The notes beneath the pieces are model-generated. The model was not told where the DNA came from and ran no database searches. It saw nothing but the letters and a program-made list of their open reading frames with translations. A program made the position numbers and the translations under genes. DNA of 64,000 bases from Defluviicoccus sp046348835 (GTDB lineage: Bacteria; Pseudomonadota; Alphaproteobacteria; Rhodospirillales; Defluviicoccaceae): assembly GCA_046348835.1 (NCBI GenBank), contig JAXMDM010000002.1:62001-126000 (forward strand), written 5' to 3'. Numbering within the stretch: the stretch's first letter is position 1; every line of letters begins with the position of its first letter. Shown here piece by piece: positions 41,542 through 50,371 of the stretch.

Positions 41542-43920
41542 ATGACCGTATGGCCAACCGGCCGCTGGATTGGATCGCGGCAAGGCGCCGGGTTCATGGC
41601 CCGGGCGGTGGCGATGGTTATCGTCATTCCGAGCCTGGCACACGCCAATCCGCAGGGCGGGACCGTTGCCGGTGGGAATGCCACGATCGATCAAAGCGGA
41701 TCGGTGACGACGATCAACCAGCAGACCGATAAGGCCATCCTCAACTGGCAGAGCTTCAACATCGACGCCGGCGAAATCACCCGCTTTAACCAAAACGCCG
41801 GTTCTCATTCCATCGCCCTGAACCGGGTCGTCGGCGGCAGTCCGTCGGAAATTCGCGGCGCCTTACAGGCCAACGGCAGCGTCTGGCTGGTCAATCCGCA
41901 AGGCGTGCTGTTCGGTCCGACCGCTCAGGTGGACGTGCACAGCCTATTGGCGACGACGGCGAATATCGCCGATTCCGACTTTCTCGCCGGCCGCTACGAC
42001 TTCTCCCAGCCGTCACCCAATACCAACGCCGGGATCTGGAACCAGGGCAGCCTTTCCATGGGCGAAGCCGGCCTTGCCGCGCTGGTCGCGCCCAGCGTCC
42101 GCAACGATGGGGTGATCAACGGCCGGCTCGGCACGGTGATCCTTGCCGGGGTGCCGACCTTCACCATCGATCTCCAGGGCGATGGTCTCGTCCAGTTCGC
42201 CGCTACCTCCGTGGTGGGCAACGCGCCGTCCAACGCGACGGCGCTGGTGCAGAACACCGGCACGATCCAGGCCGACGGCGGTACCGTGCTCCTCACCGCC
42301 GCTGCCGCAAGTGGGGTCATCGCCGACGTCATCAACACGTCCGGACTGATCGAGGCGCACGATGTGGCGATGGACGCTGGCCACATCGTTCTCGCCGGAG
42401 GGTCTTCCGGGCGCGTCGTCGTCGACGGCCGGCTGGACAGCAGTGGTGCCAACGGCGGAGCCGCGGGCGCCATCGAGGTCAATGGCGAATCCGTTCTTCT
42501 CGCCGCTAACGCCCGCCTTGACGCTTCGGGGGTGGCCGGGGGAGGGCAGATCGCTGTGGGGCGCAGTCTCGACGGCAGCACCCCGGCGAGCCGAAAGCTG
42601 ACCGTCGAAGGCGGCGCACAACTGGTAGCCGATGCGACCCAGGCCGGGGATGGCGGGATAATCGCCATGCGCGCCGAGGACGAGCTGGTCTACGCCGGCG
42701 CGGCCTTCGCCCGCGGCGGTCCGTTCGGAGGGAACGGAGGCACGGTGGAAACGGCCGCCGGCGAGGGACGCAGCCTCATCGTCGGCCATGTGGACGCCCA
42801 GGCACCGGCGGGAACCGCCGGTACGTGGTGGATCGACCATGCGCTCGCGGCCAAGGTGAAACAGGGGGTCGTCTACGATCCGGCCAAAGGCGGCGCGAAC
42901 AGGTATGCTGCCGGCGAAGCCACGATCTCGGCCGATGCGATCAATGGAGCCGCCGGTCGCATCGCTATCCGGGCGCATGATCTCGTTCTCATCGATGCGG
43001 CGATCGCCAAATCCGACGACGTGTTTCTGCAGGGTCGCGATGTGACCCTGCGCGATCCGCTATCCACCACCGGCACCGTCCAGATCATCGGCAAGTATGT
43101 GCGATCATACGCCGGTGGTCTCATCAGGGCTGCCCGCCTGGATATGGGCATTCAGGACCATGACCAGGGCGGCGGCAACATCAGGCTTCATACCCAGGTC
43201 GGCGAACTATCCATCGCGCCTTCGGCCACCGGGAGGACCCGCTACGCCAACGTGTCTATCTACAACCAGGGCGACCTGACCGTCGGGGCTACGGATGGCA
43301 CCGGCATCGACGTCGGCTCGATCTTCCTCGAAGTCGATGGAGCGCTGACCATCTTGCACCCGATCAAGGCGGTGGACGGCGGAAATGCCATCGTCATTGT
43401 GACCGACCGCTTCGTTAACGGGTCGGGACCGGAGGCCCTGCAAGCGCCGCAGGGGCGATGGGTCGTCTACTCGGTCGATCCGGTGGTCGACGACCGGGGT
43501 AACGTCGACGGGTCATTCGTCTTCGACCGGGATTTCTCCTCGACACCGCCGGATCAACTGGGAGTCTCCGGCAACGTTTTCGTCTATCAGCGACCCCCAT
43601 CTCCGTCGCCCTCGCCGTTACCTTCCCCGTCGCCATCGCCATCGCCCTCTCCGTCGCCCTCGCCGTCACCGTCGCCGGTGATCGAGCCGCCTCCCCCTGC
43701 GGCGACGGAAGTCGAGCCTGGGCTCACCGACGCGCAGATCGAAGAGGTGACGCGGGCGACGACCGTCCCCTACGACGACATCGGGTCGGTCAACGCCGAG
43801 GATGTGGGGGCCAGTCAACTGGTTACGATCGCCCCGCCGGCCCAGGCCAGCGAGGACGACGATTTGCTTTTCGCCAGCGACGGCAATCAGGAGTTGTGGG
43901 GGCTATCGGGTGGCCAATAG
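41542..43920 (+). CDS. TpsA-type filamentous-haemagglutinin N-terminal domain exoprotein
   Basis: A 792-residue secreted protein. A hydrophobic signal region ends at SLAHANPQ. The TPS secretion domain follows with NATIDQSGSVTTINQQTDKA, ILNWQSFNIDAGE and VNPQGVLFGPTAQVDVHSLL, forming the start of a beta-helix with many GxG-rich turns. The C-terminal part has a long Pro-Ser run (about 43593-43679) and an acidic tail. It is short for the family (many are over 1500 residues) and shows no obvious toxin domain. The Pro-Ser tract could span the envelope or act as a surface stalk. The next gene overlaps its end by 11 nt. Confidence 0.92.
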   Translation: MTVWPTGRWIGSRQGAGFMARAVAMVIVIPSLAHANPQGGTVAGGNATIDQSGSVTTINQQTDKAILNWQSFNIDAGEITRFNQNAGSHSIALNRVVGGSPSEIRGALQANGSVWLVNPQGVLFGPTAQVDVHSLLATTANIADSDFLAGRYDFSQPSPNTNAGIWNQGSLSMGEAGLAALVAPSVRNDGVINGRLGTVILAGVPTFTIDLQGDGLVQFAATSVVGNAPSNATALVQNTGTIQADGGTVLLTAAAASGVIADVINTSGLIEAHDVAMDAGHIVLAGGSSGRVVVDGRLDSSGANGGAAGAIEVNGESVLLAANARLDASGVAGGGQIAVGRSLDGSTPASRKLTVEGGAQLVADATQAGDGGIIAMRAEDELVYAGAAFARGGPFGGNGGTVETAAGEGRSLIVGHVDAQAPAGTAGTWWIDHALAAKVKQGVVYDPAKGGANRYAAGEATISADAINGAAGRIAIRAHDLVLIDAAIAKSDDVFLQGRDVTLRDPLSTTGTVQIIGKYVRSYAGGLIRAARLDMGIQDHDQGGGNIRLHTQVGELSIAPSATGRTRYANVSIYNQGDLTVGATDGTGIDVGSIFLEVDGALTILHPIKAVDGGNAIVIVTDRFVNGSGPEALQAPQGRWVVYSVDPVVDDRGNVDGSFVFDRDFSSTPPDQLGVSGNVFVYQRPPSPSPSPLPSPSPSPSPSPSPSPSPSPVIEPPPPAATEVEPGLTDAQIEEVTRATTVPYDDIGSVNAEDVGASQLVTIAPPAQASEDDDLLFASDGNQELWGLSGGQ
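43593..43679 (+). repeat. Pro-Ser low-complexity tract in the TpsA gene
   Basis: Tandem ccgtcg/ccatcg/ccctcg-type hexamers encode alternating Pro and Ser over about 28 residues. It is likely to be a flexible extended stalk and prone to length change by slippage. Confidence 0.85.
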
Positions 43921-46900
43921 GTCGGCCCGGTCAAGGCCGTGCCGTCGCTGGTGTGCCGTCGCCCTGCTCCTGTTCGCTACCGGTGCTGCCGGCTGCCAGT
44001 CGAGGGGGGACTCCGCCGATCTGCCGTCGTCGGGAACGATCGCTGCCGGCGCCAATCTTCTCGGCGAACGCTGCCGCATAGAGGGGACGGGCGGTGCCGA
44101 CGGGTCGTCCTCCAACGCCGCGTTCGAGATTTACTGCGGCGAGTGGGAGCAGCCGAGTGCGAGGATCGTCCGCATCGCGAAGCCGGGGGCGGAGTCATTG
44201 CAAGACCTGGCGGCGTATGGGGACTGGCGCTCACGCATCGACATCCTCGCCGCGTGTCAGCCGCCGGAGACCGCGGCCGTCCTCGGGGATGTCCCGGCGC
44301 TACGGCTCAGTTGTGCCATGCGCCGGGGTGGCTGGTCCTACCAAGGGCTGGTGGCTCGGGTCGGCGATACCGCCTTCCTCGGTGATACCATTCCGGCGAC
44401 GATGCCGGTGCTGGAGCGATCGATCGGACTGCTGGCCGGGCATACCACCGATGCGGCGGGCACCGGAGCTATGGGGCCGGTCACCGCCGCAGGCCCGTCT
44501 CGCCTTTATAGCGCCGGGGATCTGGCGAGCTACCGCCAGTTGCTCCACCGCGCCCAGTACTACAATTTTCAGGGACAGCATCCGGAGGCGGAAAAGCTAT
44601 ACCGGAAGGCGCTCGCCCTGCAGACGGATCACGCCGTGGCCGGGGGTGGCCTCGCCTACGTCCTAATGAACCTCGCTCTCGAACTCAGCAACCAAGAGCG
44701 CTTCGCCGAAGCGTCGGCGTACTTTGCCCAGGCCGAAGCCGTTTCAGCCGCATCGTTCGACCCGGCCGACGAAGCCCTGCTGACCAGCTACCGGGCGATC
44801 GACCTTGCCAACCAGAAACGGTCGCAACGGGCGCGTGACGTCGCGCGGGAGGCTTCCGCGGCTCGGCTTCGGCTCGCGAGCAATGCCATTCCCCCGGTGC
44901 CCGCGGACCCCTCGGCCGAGGCGGGGATTTCCTTCGCCCGCGGGCCCATGCCGACGCCAGCCAGCTCACGGCTGGCCATCAGCGGGATGGGGGAGACGGC
45001 GCGGGGTGATCTCGTCCAGAGCAAGTACGTGGAGGCGGCAATGCTGGTCCGACAGGGCAAGCTCGATGACGCCTCGACCGTCCTCGCCGAAGCACGCAGC
45101 ATCCTCGATGCGGACCCCCGCGTGCCGCGCCGATGGCTGGCGCAGATCCAGGTGCTGGAAGGGACGATCGCCGAGCGCGGCAATGATCCGCAGGCGGCGC
45201 GGCAGCTTTTCCAGGACGGTGTTGCGGGCTTTCGTGAGCAATCGCCGGGGTCACGCAGTGAAGCGCTGGCACTCCTATCGCTCGGTCGGGTCGAGGCAGG
45301 CCTCGGCCAATCGGCGCTGGCGCTGCAATCTTTCCGCGACGCCTTCGCCATGATCCGCCAGTCTAACGAGGGGGTACGGTTCGACGACGCATGGCCGTTC
45401 TTTGAGCTCGTTCTTGCCGAGGCGGAGAAAAACCCGGTAACGAAGCCCGGCTTGTTCGCCGAGATGTTCGCAGTCGGCCAGCTGGTGCGAACCTCCCAGG
45501 CGGCGCAGACGATCGCCCTCGCGTCGGCCCGCCTGTCGTCGAGTGAGCGTCAGGTAGGCGCGGTGATCCGGGAACTCCAGGATGCACGGCGAAAACGTGA
45601 CGCGGTCAATCAGGCACTGGCCGCGGCTCGCACCGACCCGGCCACCCTCGCGCCACAAATGCAGGCCCTGGAGCAACGATGGCGCGACGTTAACGCCGCG
45701 GTAGCCGACGCCGAGCAGCGGGTGCAGGCGGCGGCGCCCCGCTACAACCTGATCCTCGATGCCTCGGTGCCAACGGAGACGGTGACGACGGCGCTTCGTC
45801 CCGACGAGGCCCTCTACCAGATCATCCTCGGCAGCGATCGGGCCCTGGCCTTCTATGTGGATTCCGACGGTATCGAAGCGTTTGCCGTCGATCTCGACGA
45901 GCGCACCGCCGAGTCCGACGTCACCCGGCTGAGAGCGCCCTTCGATCAGGTGGTCGGCGCTCCCTACGACGCCGAAAAGGCCTACGACCTCTACCGTCGG
46001 CTGTTTCTGCCGGTGGAGGGACGCATGGCCGGTCGCCGGCATCTGATCACCGTGCCGGGGGGCGCCCTTGCCAGCATGCCGTTCGCCGCACTGGTCACCC
46101 GATCTCCCGCAACCGGCGTTGCGCCGGGCGATGCCGGTCCGGCGTGGCTCGGGCGGCGCATCGCCATTTCGCTGGCACCCTCGGTGCAGTCGTTCGTCGC
46201 CCTGCGGACGCAGGTGCGTCCGTCGCGGGCGCAGAAAGCGCTCATCGGCTTCGGCGATTTCGTTCCCCAACAGAACATCGAACAAATTTTGAAGGAACGG
46301 GGTGTCCCGGATGCGTGCAAGGAGACGATCAAGCAGATCGCCGACATGCCGCGACTACCCAACAGCGGTGCCGAACTGCAGTCGGTGCGAGAGGCGCTCG
46401 GGGTGGACCGGGGCGCCACCTTCTTGCGCCGGGACTTCACCGAGGAACGGGTGAAGCAGGAACCTCTCGCCGATTATCGGATCGTCTATTTCGCCACCCA
46501 TGCCATGCTCCCGCACGATTTCAACTGCTGGGCGGAGCCGATGCTGCTGACATCTCCTCCCACCGACGCCGTCGCCCATGAAGACGGCCTGCTCTTTGCC
46601 AGCGAGATCGCGGAACTGAATCTCGATGCCGATCTCGTCGTCTTGTCGGCATGCAACACCGCCGGCTCCGGCGGCGGCACCGGCGCCGAGAGCCTTTCCG
46701 GGTTGGCTCGCGCGTTCTTCTATGCCGGATCCCGCGCGCTCCTGGTCACCCACTGGCCAATTCCCGACCGGTCGACCGAGCGGCTGATGACCAGGACGTT
46801 TCATGAACTGGCGTCGGCGGATGTGACCGTCGCCGAGGCTCTGCGGCGGGCGCAAGTTAGCCTGATGGCGGATCCGGCGACGGCGCACCCGTTCAACTGG

Positions 46901-46984
46901 GCGGCTTTCAGCGTCGTTGGCGACGGTGGTCAGCGCCTCGGAGCCGGAACGGCATCGAGGCCGGATCTCGTGTCCGGCCTTTGA
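43910..46984 (+). CDS. TPR-containing CHAT-domain (caspase-like) protease, probable lipoprotein
   Basis: A 1024-residue protein. The GTG at 43910 gives a lipoprotein-type leader (CAVALLLFATGAAGC), so it is probably periplasmic and membrane-anchored. A region of TPR-like helices follows (YYNFQGQHPEAEKLYRKAL and later repeats), then the CHAT domain. The catalytic dyad is visible: His864 in YFATHAMLPHD and Cys915 in VVLSACNTAGSGG. AFFYAGSRALLVTHWPIPD and NWAAFSVVGDGG complete the fold. The gene overlaps the TpsA gene by 11 nt and is 7 nt from the CHASE2 cyclase, strongly suggesting one transcript. CHAT proteases are caspase relatives. The substrate is unknown; the TpsA protein is a natural candidate. 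Confidence 0.88.
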   Translation: MANRSARSRPCRRWCAVALLLFATGAAGCQSRGDSADLPSSGTIAAGANLLGERCRIEGTGGADGSSSNAAFEIYCGEWEQPSARIVRIAKPGAESLQDLAAYGDWRSRIDILAACQPPETAAVLGDVPALRLSCAMRRGGWSYQGLVARVGDTAFLGDTIPATMPVLERSIGLLAGHTTDAAGTGAMGPVTAAGPSRLYSAGDLASYRQLLHRAQYYNFQGQHPEAEKLYRKALALQTDHAVAGGGLAYVLMNLALELSNQERFAEASAYFAQAEAVSAASFDPADEALLTSYRAIDLANQKRSQRARDVAREASAARLRLASNAIPPVPADPSAEAGISFARGPMPTPASSRLAISGMGETARGDLVQSKYVEAAMLVRQGKLDDASTVLAEARSILDADPRVPRRWLAQIQVLEGTIAERGNDPQAARQLFQDGVAGFREQSPGSRSEALALLSLGRVEAGLGQSALALQSFRDAFAMIRQSNEGVRFDDAWPFFELVLAEAEKNPVTKPGLFAEMFAVGQLVRTSQAAQTIALASARLSSSERQVGAVIRELQDARRKRDAVNQALAAARTDPATLAPQMQALEQRWRDVNAAVADAEQRVQAAAPRYNLILDASVPTETVTTALRPDEALYQIILGSDRALAFYVDSDGIEAFAVDLDERTAESDVTRLRAPFDQVVGAPYDAEKAYDLYRRLFLPVEGRMAGRRHLITVPGGALASMPFAALVTRSPATGVAPGDAGPAWLGRRIAISLAPSVQSFVALRTQVRPSRAQKALIGFGDFVPQQNIEQILKERGVPDACKETIKQIADMPRLPNSGAELQSVREALGVDRGATFLRRDFTEERVKQEPLADYRIVYFATHAMLPHDFNCWAEPMLLTSPPTDAVAHEDGLLFASEIAELNLDADLVVLSACNTAGSGGGTGAESLSGLARAFFYAGSRALLVTHWPIPDRSTERLMTRTFHELASADVTVAEALRRAQVSLMADPATAHPFNWAAFSVVGDGGQRLGAGTASRPDLVSGL

Positions 46985-46991
46985 GCAGAAC

Positions 46992-48947
46992 ATGGCGCGG
47001 CGGCGAAGACTCCGGGATATCGCCGCTGCCGTGGCTCTGGTGGCCGGGGCGGCCTGCAGCAGCTACCTCGCGCCGCGGTTCATCCCGATTTTCGCCGTTG
47101 CCGAGCAGTGGCTGGTCGATCTGCGGGTCACCCTCCTGTCCGGACCGGAAGCGCAGCGCGACGACATCGTTCTGGTCGTCGTCGACGAGGGGACGCTGGC
47201 CGGCTTGGCGTATCGGTCCCCGGTAGACCGAGGCTTTCTGTCCGACCTCATCGGCTACCTCGACACCCTGAACGTCCGCGCCATCGGTCTCGACCTTCTT
47301 CTCGATCAAGCGACGGAGCCTGAAAAGGACGAGCGTCTGCGTCGCGTGCTGGGCACCTTGCGGGGGCCCGCCGTCGTCGCGTGGGCTGATGGGGAAGATC
47401 GCCTGACCGATCAGCAGGCCGCCTTTCTCGCCGACTACGTTGGCGACCTCGATCGCGGCTACGTGACGCTTCTGACCGATCCCTACCTCGACGTGGTTCG
47501 CTGGATTTACCCCGGCAGGATGTGGAAGGACATCTGGGTCCCGGGGTTTGCGGTGGCGATCGCGCAAGCCCTGCACCAGCCGATACCTCGGGATGCGGAG
47601 CCTCTGGGCTACAGCCAGGGGCCGGATGTGCAGACACCGGCACCATTCCGCAGCTATTCCGCCGCGGTGGTGCCGCTGCTGCCCAAGGACTGGTTCGCCG
47701 GCAAGATCGTCCTGATCGGCTCCGATCTTCCGCATCAAGATCGCCATCGAACCCCCGCCGCGACGGTCTATCAGAACCACGACGGAACGTTGCCGGGGGT
47801 GGCCATCCACGCCCAGGCACTGGCCCAGATCCTCGATGGGCGCACCGCCCCCACCATCGATCCGGTGGTGGAATGGGGAACGGTGATCGTTGTTGCCGTC
47901 ATCGCCCTGTTGATGGGTGCGCTAAACCTTCCTGTCGGGGTTCATACCGTCATTGGAGTCGTGTCATTCGGCCTACTGTGGGTGGTCGGCTTCGAGCTCT
48001 ACCGGAAGACACACATCTTGATCCCGCTGGTCACGCCGAGCGTCGCCTTCGCGTTGACTTTCGGCGCCGGGAACGCCTACTGGCGCGGCCACACCCGTCG
48101 CCAGAGCCACTTCATCCAGACCGCGTTTTCCCGCTTCACCTCGCCAGCGGTTGTGCAGGCGCTGATCCGCGACCCCGACCGGCTTCGCCTCGGGGGCGAA
48201 AAGCGGGAGATTTCCTGTCTGTTCACCGACATCGCCGGCTTCACGCCGTGGCTGGAGCGCGCCCAGCCGGAGGAGGCGGTCGCTACGCTGAGCGCTTACC
48301 TGAACGAGATGTGCCGCATTGCCTTCGAGCATGACGGTACCCTCGACAAACTCGTTGGCGACGCGCTGCATGTGCTGTTCGGAGCCCCGGTAGAGCAACC
48401 GGACCATGCCGAACGGGCGGTGCGATGCGCGATGGCGATGGACACCTTCGCCCGCCAGTTCTCCGCCCGGCAGAAGGCCGCCGGTTCCTCCTTCGGCGAC
48501 ACCCGCATCGGCGTGCACTCCGGGCCGGCAGTGGTGGGCAATTTCGGCGGTGAGCGCTACTTCGACTATACGGCCTACGGCGACACGGTGAACACCACGG
48601 CCCGGCTGGAAACGGCGAACAAGTATCTCGGAACGCTTGTTTGTGTCAGCGGTGCGGCCGCCGGTGCATGTTCCGGAATCGTTTTTCGACCGATCGGCTC
48701 TATAATTGTCGTCGGCCGCAGCCAGCCTATAGACGCATTCGAGCCGCTGCAGAAGGACTCGGCGGCGAGCGCAAGTTTGCAGATGTACCTCGATGCTTTC
48801 GCTCGGCTGGCCGAGCATGATACTTATGCACAAACTATGTTCAGCGACTTGCGCAAACGCTATCCCGAAGACCCGCTGATCAGGCTCCATGCGGATCGGA
48901 CGGAAAGGGCAGATTTCGGTGTTATTATTCGGATGCTGCAGAAGTAA
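46992..48947 (+). CDS. CHASE2-domain adenylate/guanylate cyclase
   Basis: A 651-residue sensor cyclase. An N-terminal helix is followed by the extracytoplasmic CHASE2 domain (VVVDEGTLAGL, IGLDLLLDQATEP, GVAIHAQALAQILDG), three membrane helices (WGTVIVVAVIALLMGALNL, VIGVVSFGLLWVVGFELY, PLVTPSVAFALTFGAGNAYW) and a class III cyclase domain (CLFTDIAGFTPWLERAQPEE, LDKLVGDALHVLFGAP, FGGERYFDYTAYGDTVNTTA). It probably makes a cyclic nucleotide in response to an envelope signal. It follows the CHAT gene after 7 nt and precedes a small exported gene by 27 nt. Confidence 0.92.
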   Translation: MARRRRLRDIAAAVALVAGAACSSYLAPRFIPIFAVAEQWLVDLRVTLLSGPEAQRDDIVLVVVDEGTLAGLAYRSPVDRGFLSDLIGYLDTLNVRAIGLDLLLDQATEPEKDERLRRVLGTLRGPAVVAWADGEDRLTDQQAAFLADYVGDLDRGYVTLLTDPYLDVVRWIYPGRMWKDIWVPGFAVAIAQALHQPIPRDAEPLGYSQGPDVQTPAPFRSYSAAVVPLLPKDWFAGKIVLIGSDLPHQDRHRTPAATVYQNHDGTLPGVAIHAQALAQILDGRTAPTIDPVVEWGTVIVVAVIALLMGALNLPVGVHTVIGVVSFGLLWVVGFELYRKTHILIPLVTPSVAFALTFGAGNAYWRGHTRRQSHFIQTAFSRFTSPAVVQALIRDPDRLRLGGEKREISCLFTDIAGFTPWLERAQPEEAVATLSAYLNEMCRIAFEHDGTLDKLVGDALHVLFGAPVEQPDHAERAVRCAMAMDTFARQFSARQKAAGSSFGDTRIGVHSGPAVVGNFGGERYFDYTAYGDTVNTTARLETANKYLGTLVCVSGAAAGACSGIVFRPIGSIIVVGRSQPIDAFEPLQKDSAASASLQMYLDAFARLAEHDTYAQTMFSDLRKRYPEDPLIRLHADRTERADFGVIIRMLQK

Positions 48948-48974
48948 AAGAGAGATTGGTATGGGGATTTAGGT

Positions 48975-49706
48975 ATGTGTAGAAAAGTGGCGGCGGTCGC
49001 TCTCTTCGGATACCTTTCTACCGTATCGCCGGTCCTGGCGAGTGAACTTGTGATTGTCGATTCGAATATTCCACAGCTCCTGCCAGGTCAAGTCATCGAC
49101 TCCCATAAGGCCCTCATCCTCAACGCTGGCTCCCATATCTCGCTGGTGGACGAAAGCGGCAAAGTGGTCAAGTTGCAGGGACCGTTCTCTGGTCTGGTGC
49201 CCATGGAAGACAGCGGCGGCAAGGACAAGGGAGTGGTGCAGGCGCTCTCTCGTCTCTTTGCTCCGTCCGGTCCGCAGGGATCCTCATGGGGAACATTCCG
49301 TGGCGCCGAGGCGCTCCGCGGCGAAGAAGCGCCAGGCCCGCCGGACGTTTGGGCGGTAAGTGTGTTGCGGTCGGAGGCGGTTTGCCTTCCTTCCGGCGTT
49401 GAGCCGCTCTTGTGGCGATCCAGCACCGCCGCACCGTTGACGATTATCCTCTTGCACCTGGCTTCCGGGACGGAGGCTACCCTGACCTTCGCTCCCGGCG
49501 TGGCGACCGCATCCTGGCCCGGAGAGGTCGTGCTCCTCGACGGCGGGGTCTATGCGATCCGTGATGAAGGCAATCAGTGGGAACGCCGGCTGTCGGTCCG
49601 CTTCATTCCTGCCGATCGCGATACACCGATGGATCAGGCCGCCTGGATGTCGGATATGGGATGCATCCGGCAGGCGAAAGAATTGGTCGCCCGCCTGTCG
49701 TCGTAG
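48975..49706 (+). CDS. Small exported protein, possibly FecR-like
   Basis: A 243-residue protein with a signal peptide (VAAVALFGYLSTVSPVLA). The N-terminal part (LPGQVIDSHKALILNAGS, then HISLVDESGKVVKLQGPFSG) resembles the beta-rich FecR core, which is often found near CHASE2 proteins, but the match is weak and I am not sure. The rest has no recognisable motif. As the last gene of the secretion-CHAT-cyclase operon it may sense or modulate the envelope part of that system. Confidence 0.7.
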   Translation: MCRKVAAVALFGYLSTVSPVLASELVIVDSNIPQLLPGQVIDSHKALILNAGSHISLVDESGKVVKLQGPFSGLVPMEDSGGKDKGVVQALSRLFAPSGPQGSSWGTFRGAEALRGEEAPGPPDVWAVSVLRSEAVCLPSGVEPLLWRSSTAAPLTIILLHLASGTEATLTFAPGVATASWPGEVVLLDGGVYAIRDEGNQWERRLSVRFIPADRDTPMDQAAWMSDMGCIRQAKELVARLSS

Positions 49707-50371
49707 CCGGCTCGACCAAGTCTACGCCGGAATTGATGGCGGCTTGATCAAGGCGGCCAAAGTCGTTCTCTAACGCAGATGGTGCTTTGCTGCCACGCGA
49801 CCGTGTCGAAATGGTCGCAGGTGCGTTGCTTGTGGGTTGCCAAAGCAAAAGGCAACTTTCGGTAAACCGTTTTGAGCGGTTGAGCAGCACGGCGGTTGCG
49901 CGTGGAACCCCGCGCATTTCCTGGATCTTTGCAATCGCCAAATTCATGCCATATTCGTGCAAATACTCTCGGGATAATAAAGTGAGGACGCACGCAAAGA
50001 GCGCAAAATAAGAGAGGGATGATGAGAGTAATAAGTCGGTTGATTGAAATCACCCGTGGCGCGTTCGCCACATTCGTTAGCGGTATGCTGCCCTTGCCGC
50101 GGATGGAGCCTAGTAAGGTACGCGTAACAAAATAATCAGGGCGTGAAAAATAAATCTCTCTTTCACTCTACTGAGTGGAATGTATCGCTCCTTGCGATCG
50201 ACTGAGTGATTTTCCGTCAAATATAGATTGATGGCGCGCGTTTCGCGCGAGCGCTGCCGTGCGCGGGCACGCCAAGCCATATCGACGATTTTTACCGTGC
50301 TCATTCGTTTGGGACAAAACGCAACAGGAGAAAAAGCGTACTCGAAACGCAAACGAGTTAGGGGAAGTGAA
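49707..50371. other. 665-nt AT-richer intergenic region
   Basis: Base composition drops from about 49960 to 50230 and again at 50280-50400. It contains direct repeats of actgagtg (near 50171 and 50201), a gcgcg-ttt-cgcgc hairpin near 50233-50248, several AT-rich promoter-like stretches such as tatagat at about 50222, and a possible 38-codon ORF. It probably holds the promoter of the secreted glycosidase-like gene. The composition hints at acquired DNA. Confidence 0.5.
50019..50135 (+). CDS. Possible 38-residue small protein
   Basis: ATG-ATG at 50019 follows gagaggg. It reads a 38-codon frame with an amphipathic basic segment (MMRVISRLIEITRGAF, then ATFVSGMLPLP) to a TAA at 50135. The purine run sits very close to the start, and no family is recognised. 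It could be a leader or small membrane-active peptide, or chance. Confidence 0.25.
   Translation: MMRVISRLIEITRGAFATFVSGMLPLPRMEPSKVRVTK

Noticed and set aside
43593..43679. Short tandem repeats that might suggest a CRISPR array
   Set aside because: They are in-frame Pro-Ser codons with no unique spacers of 25-40 nt.
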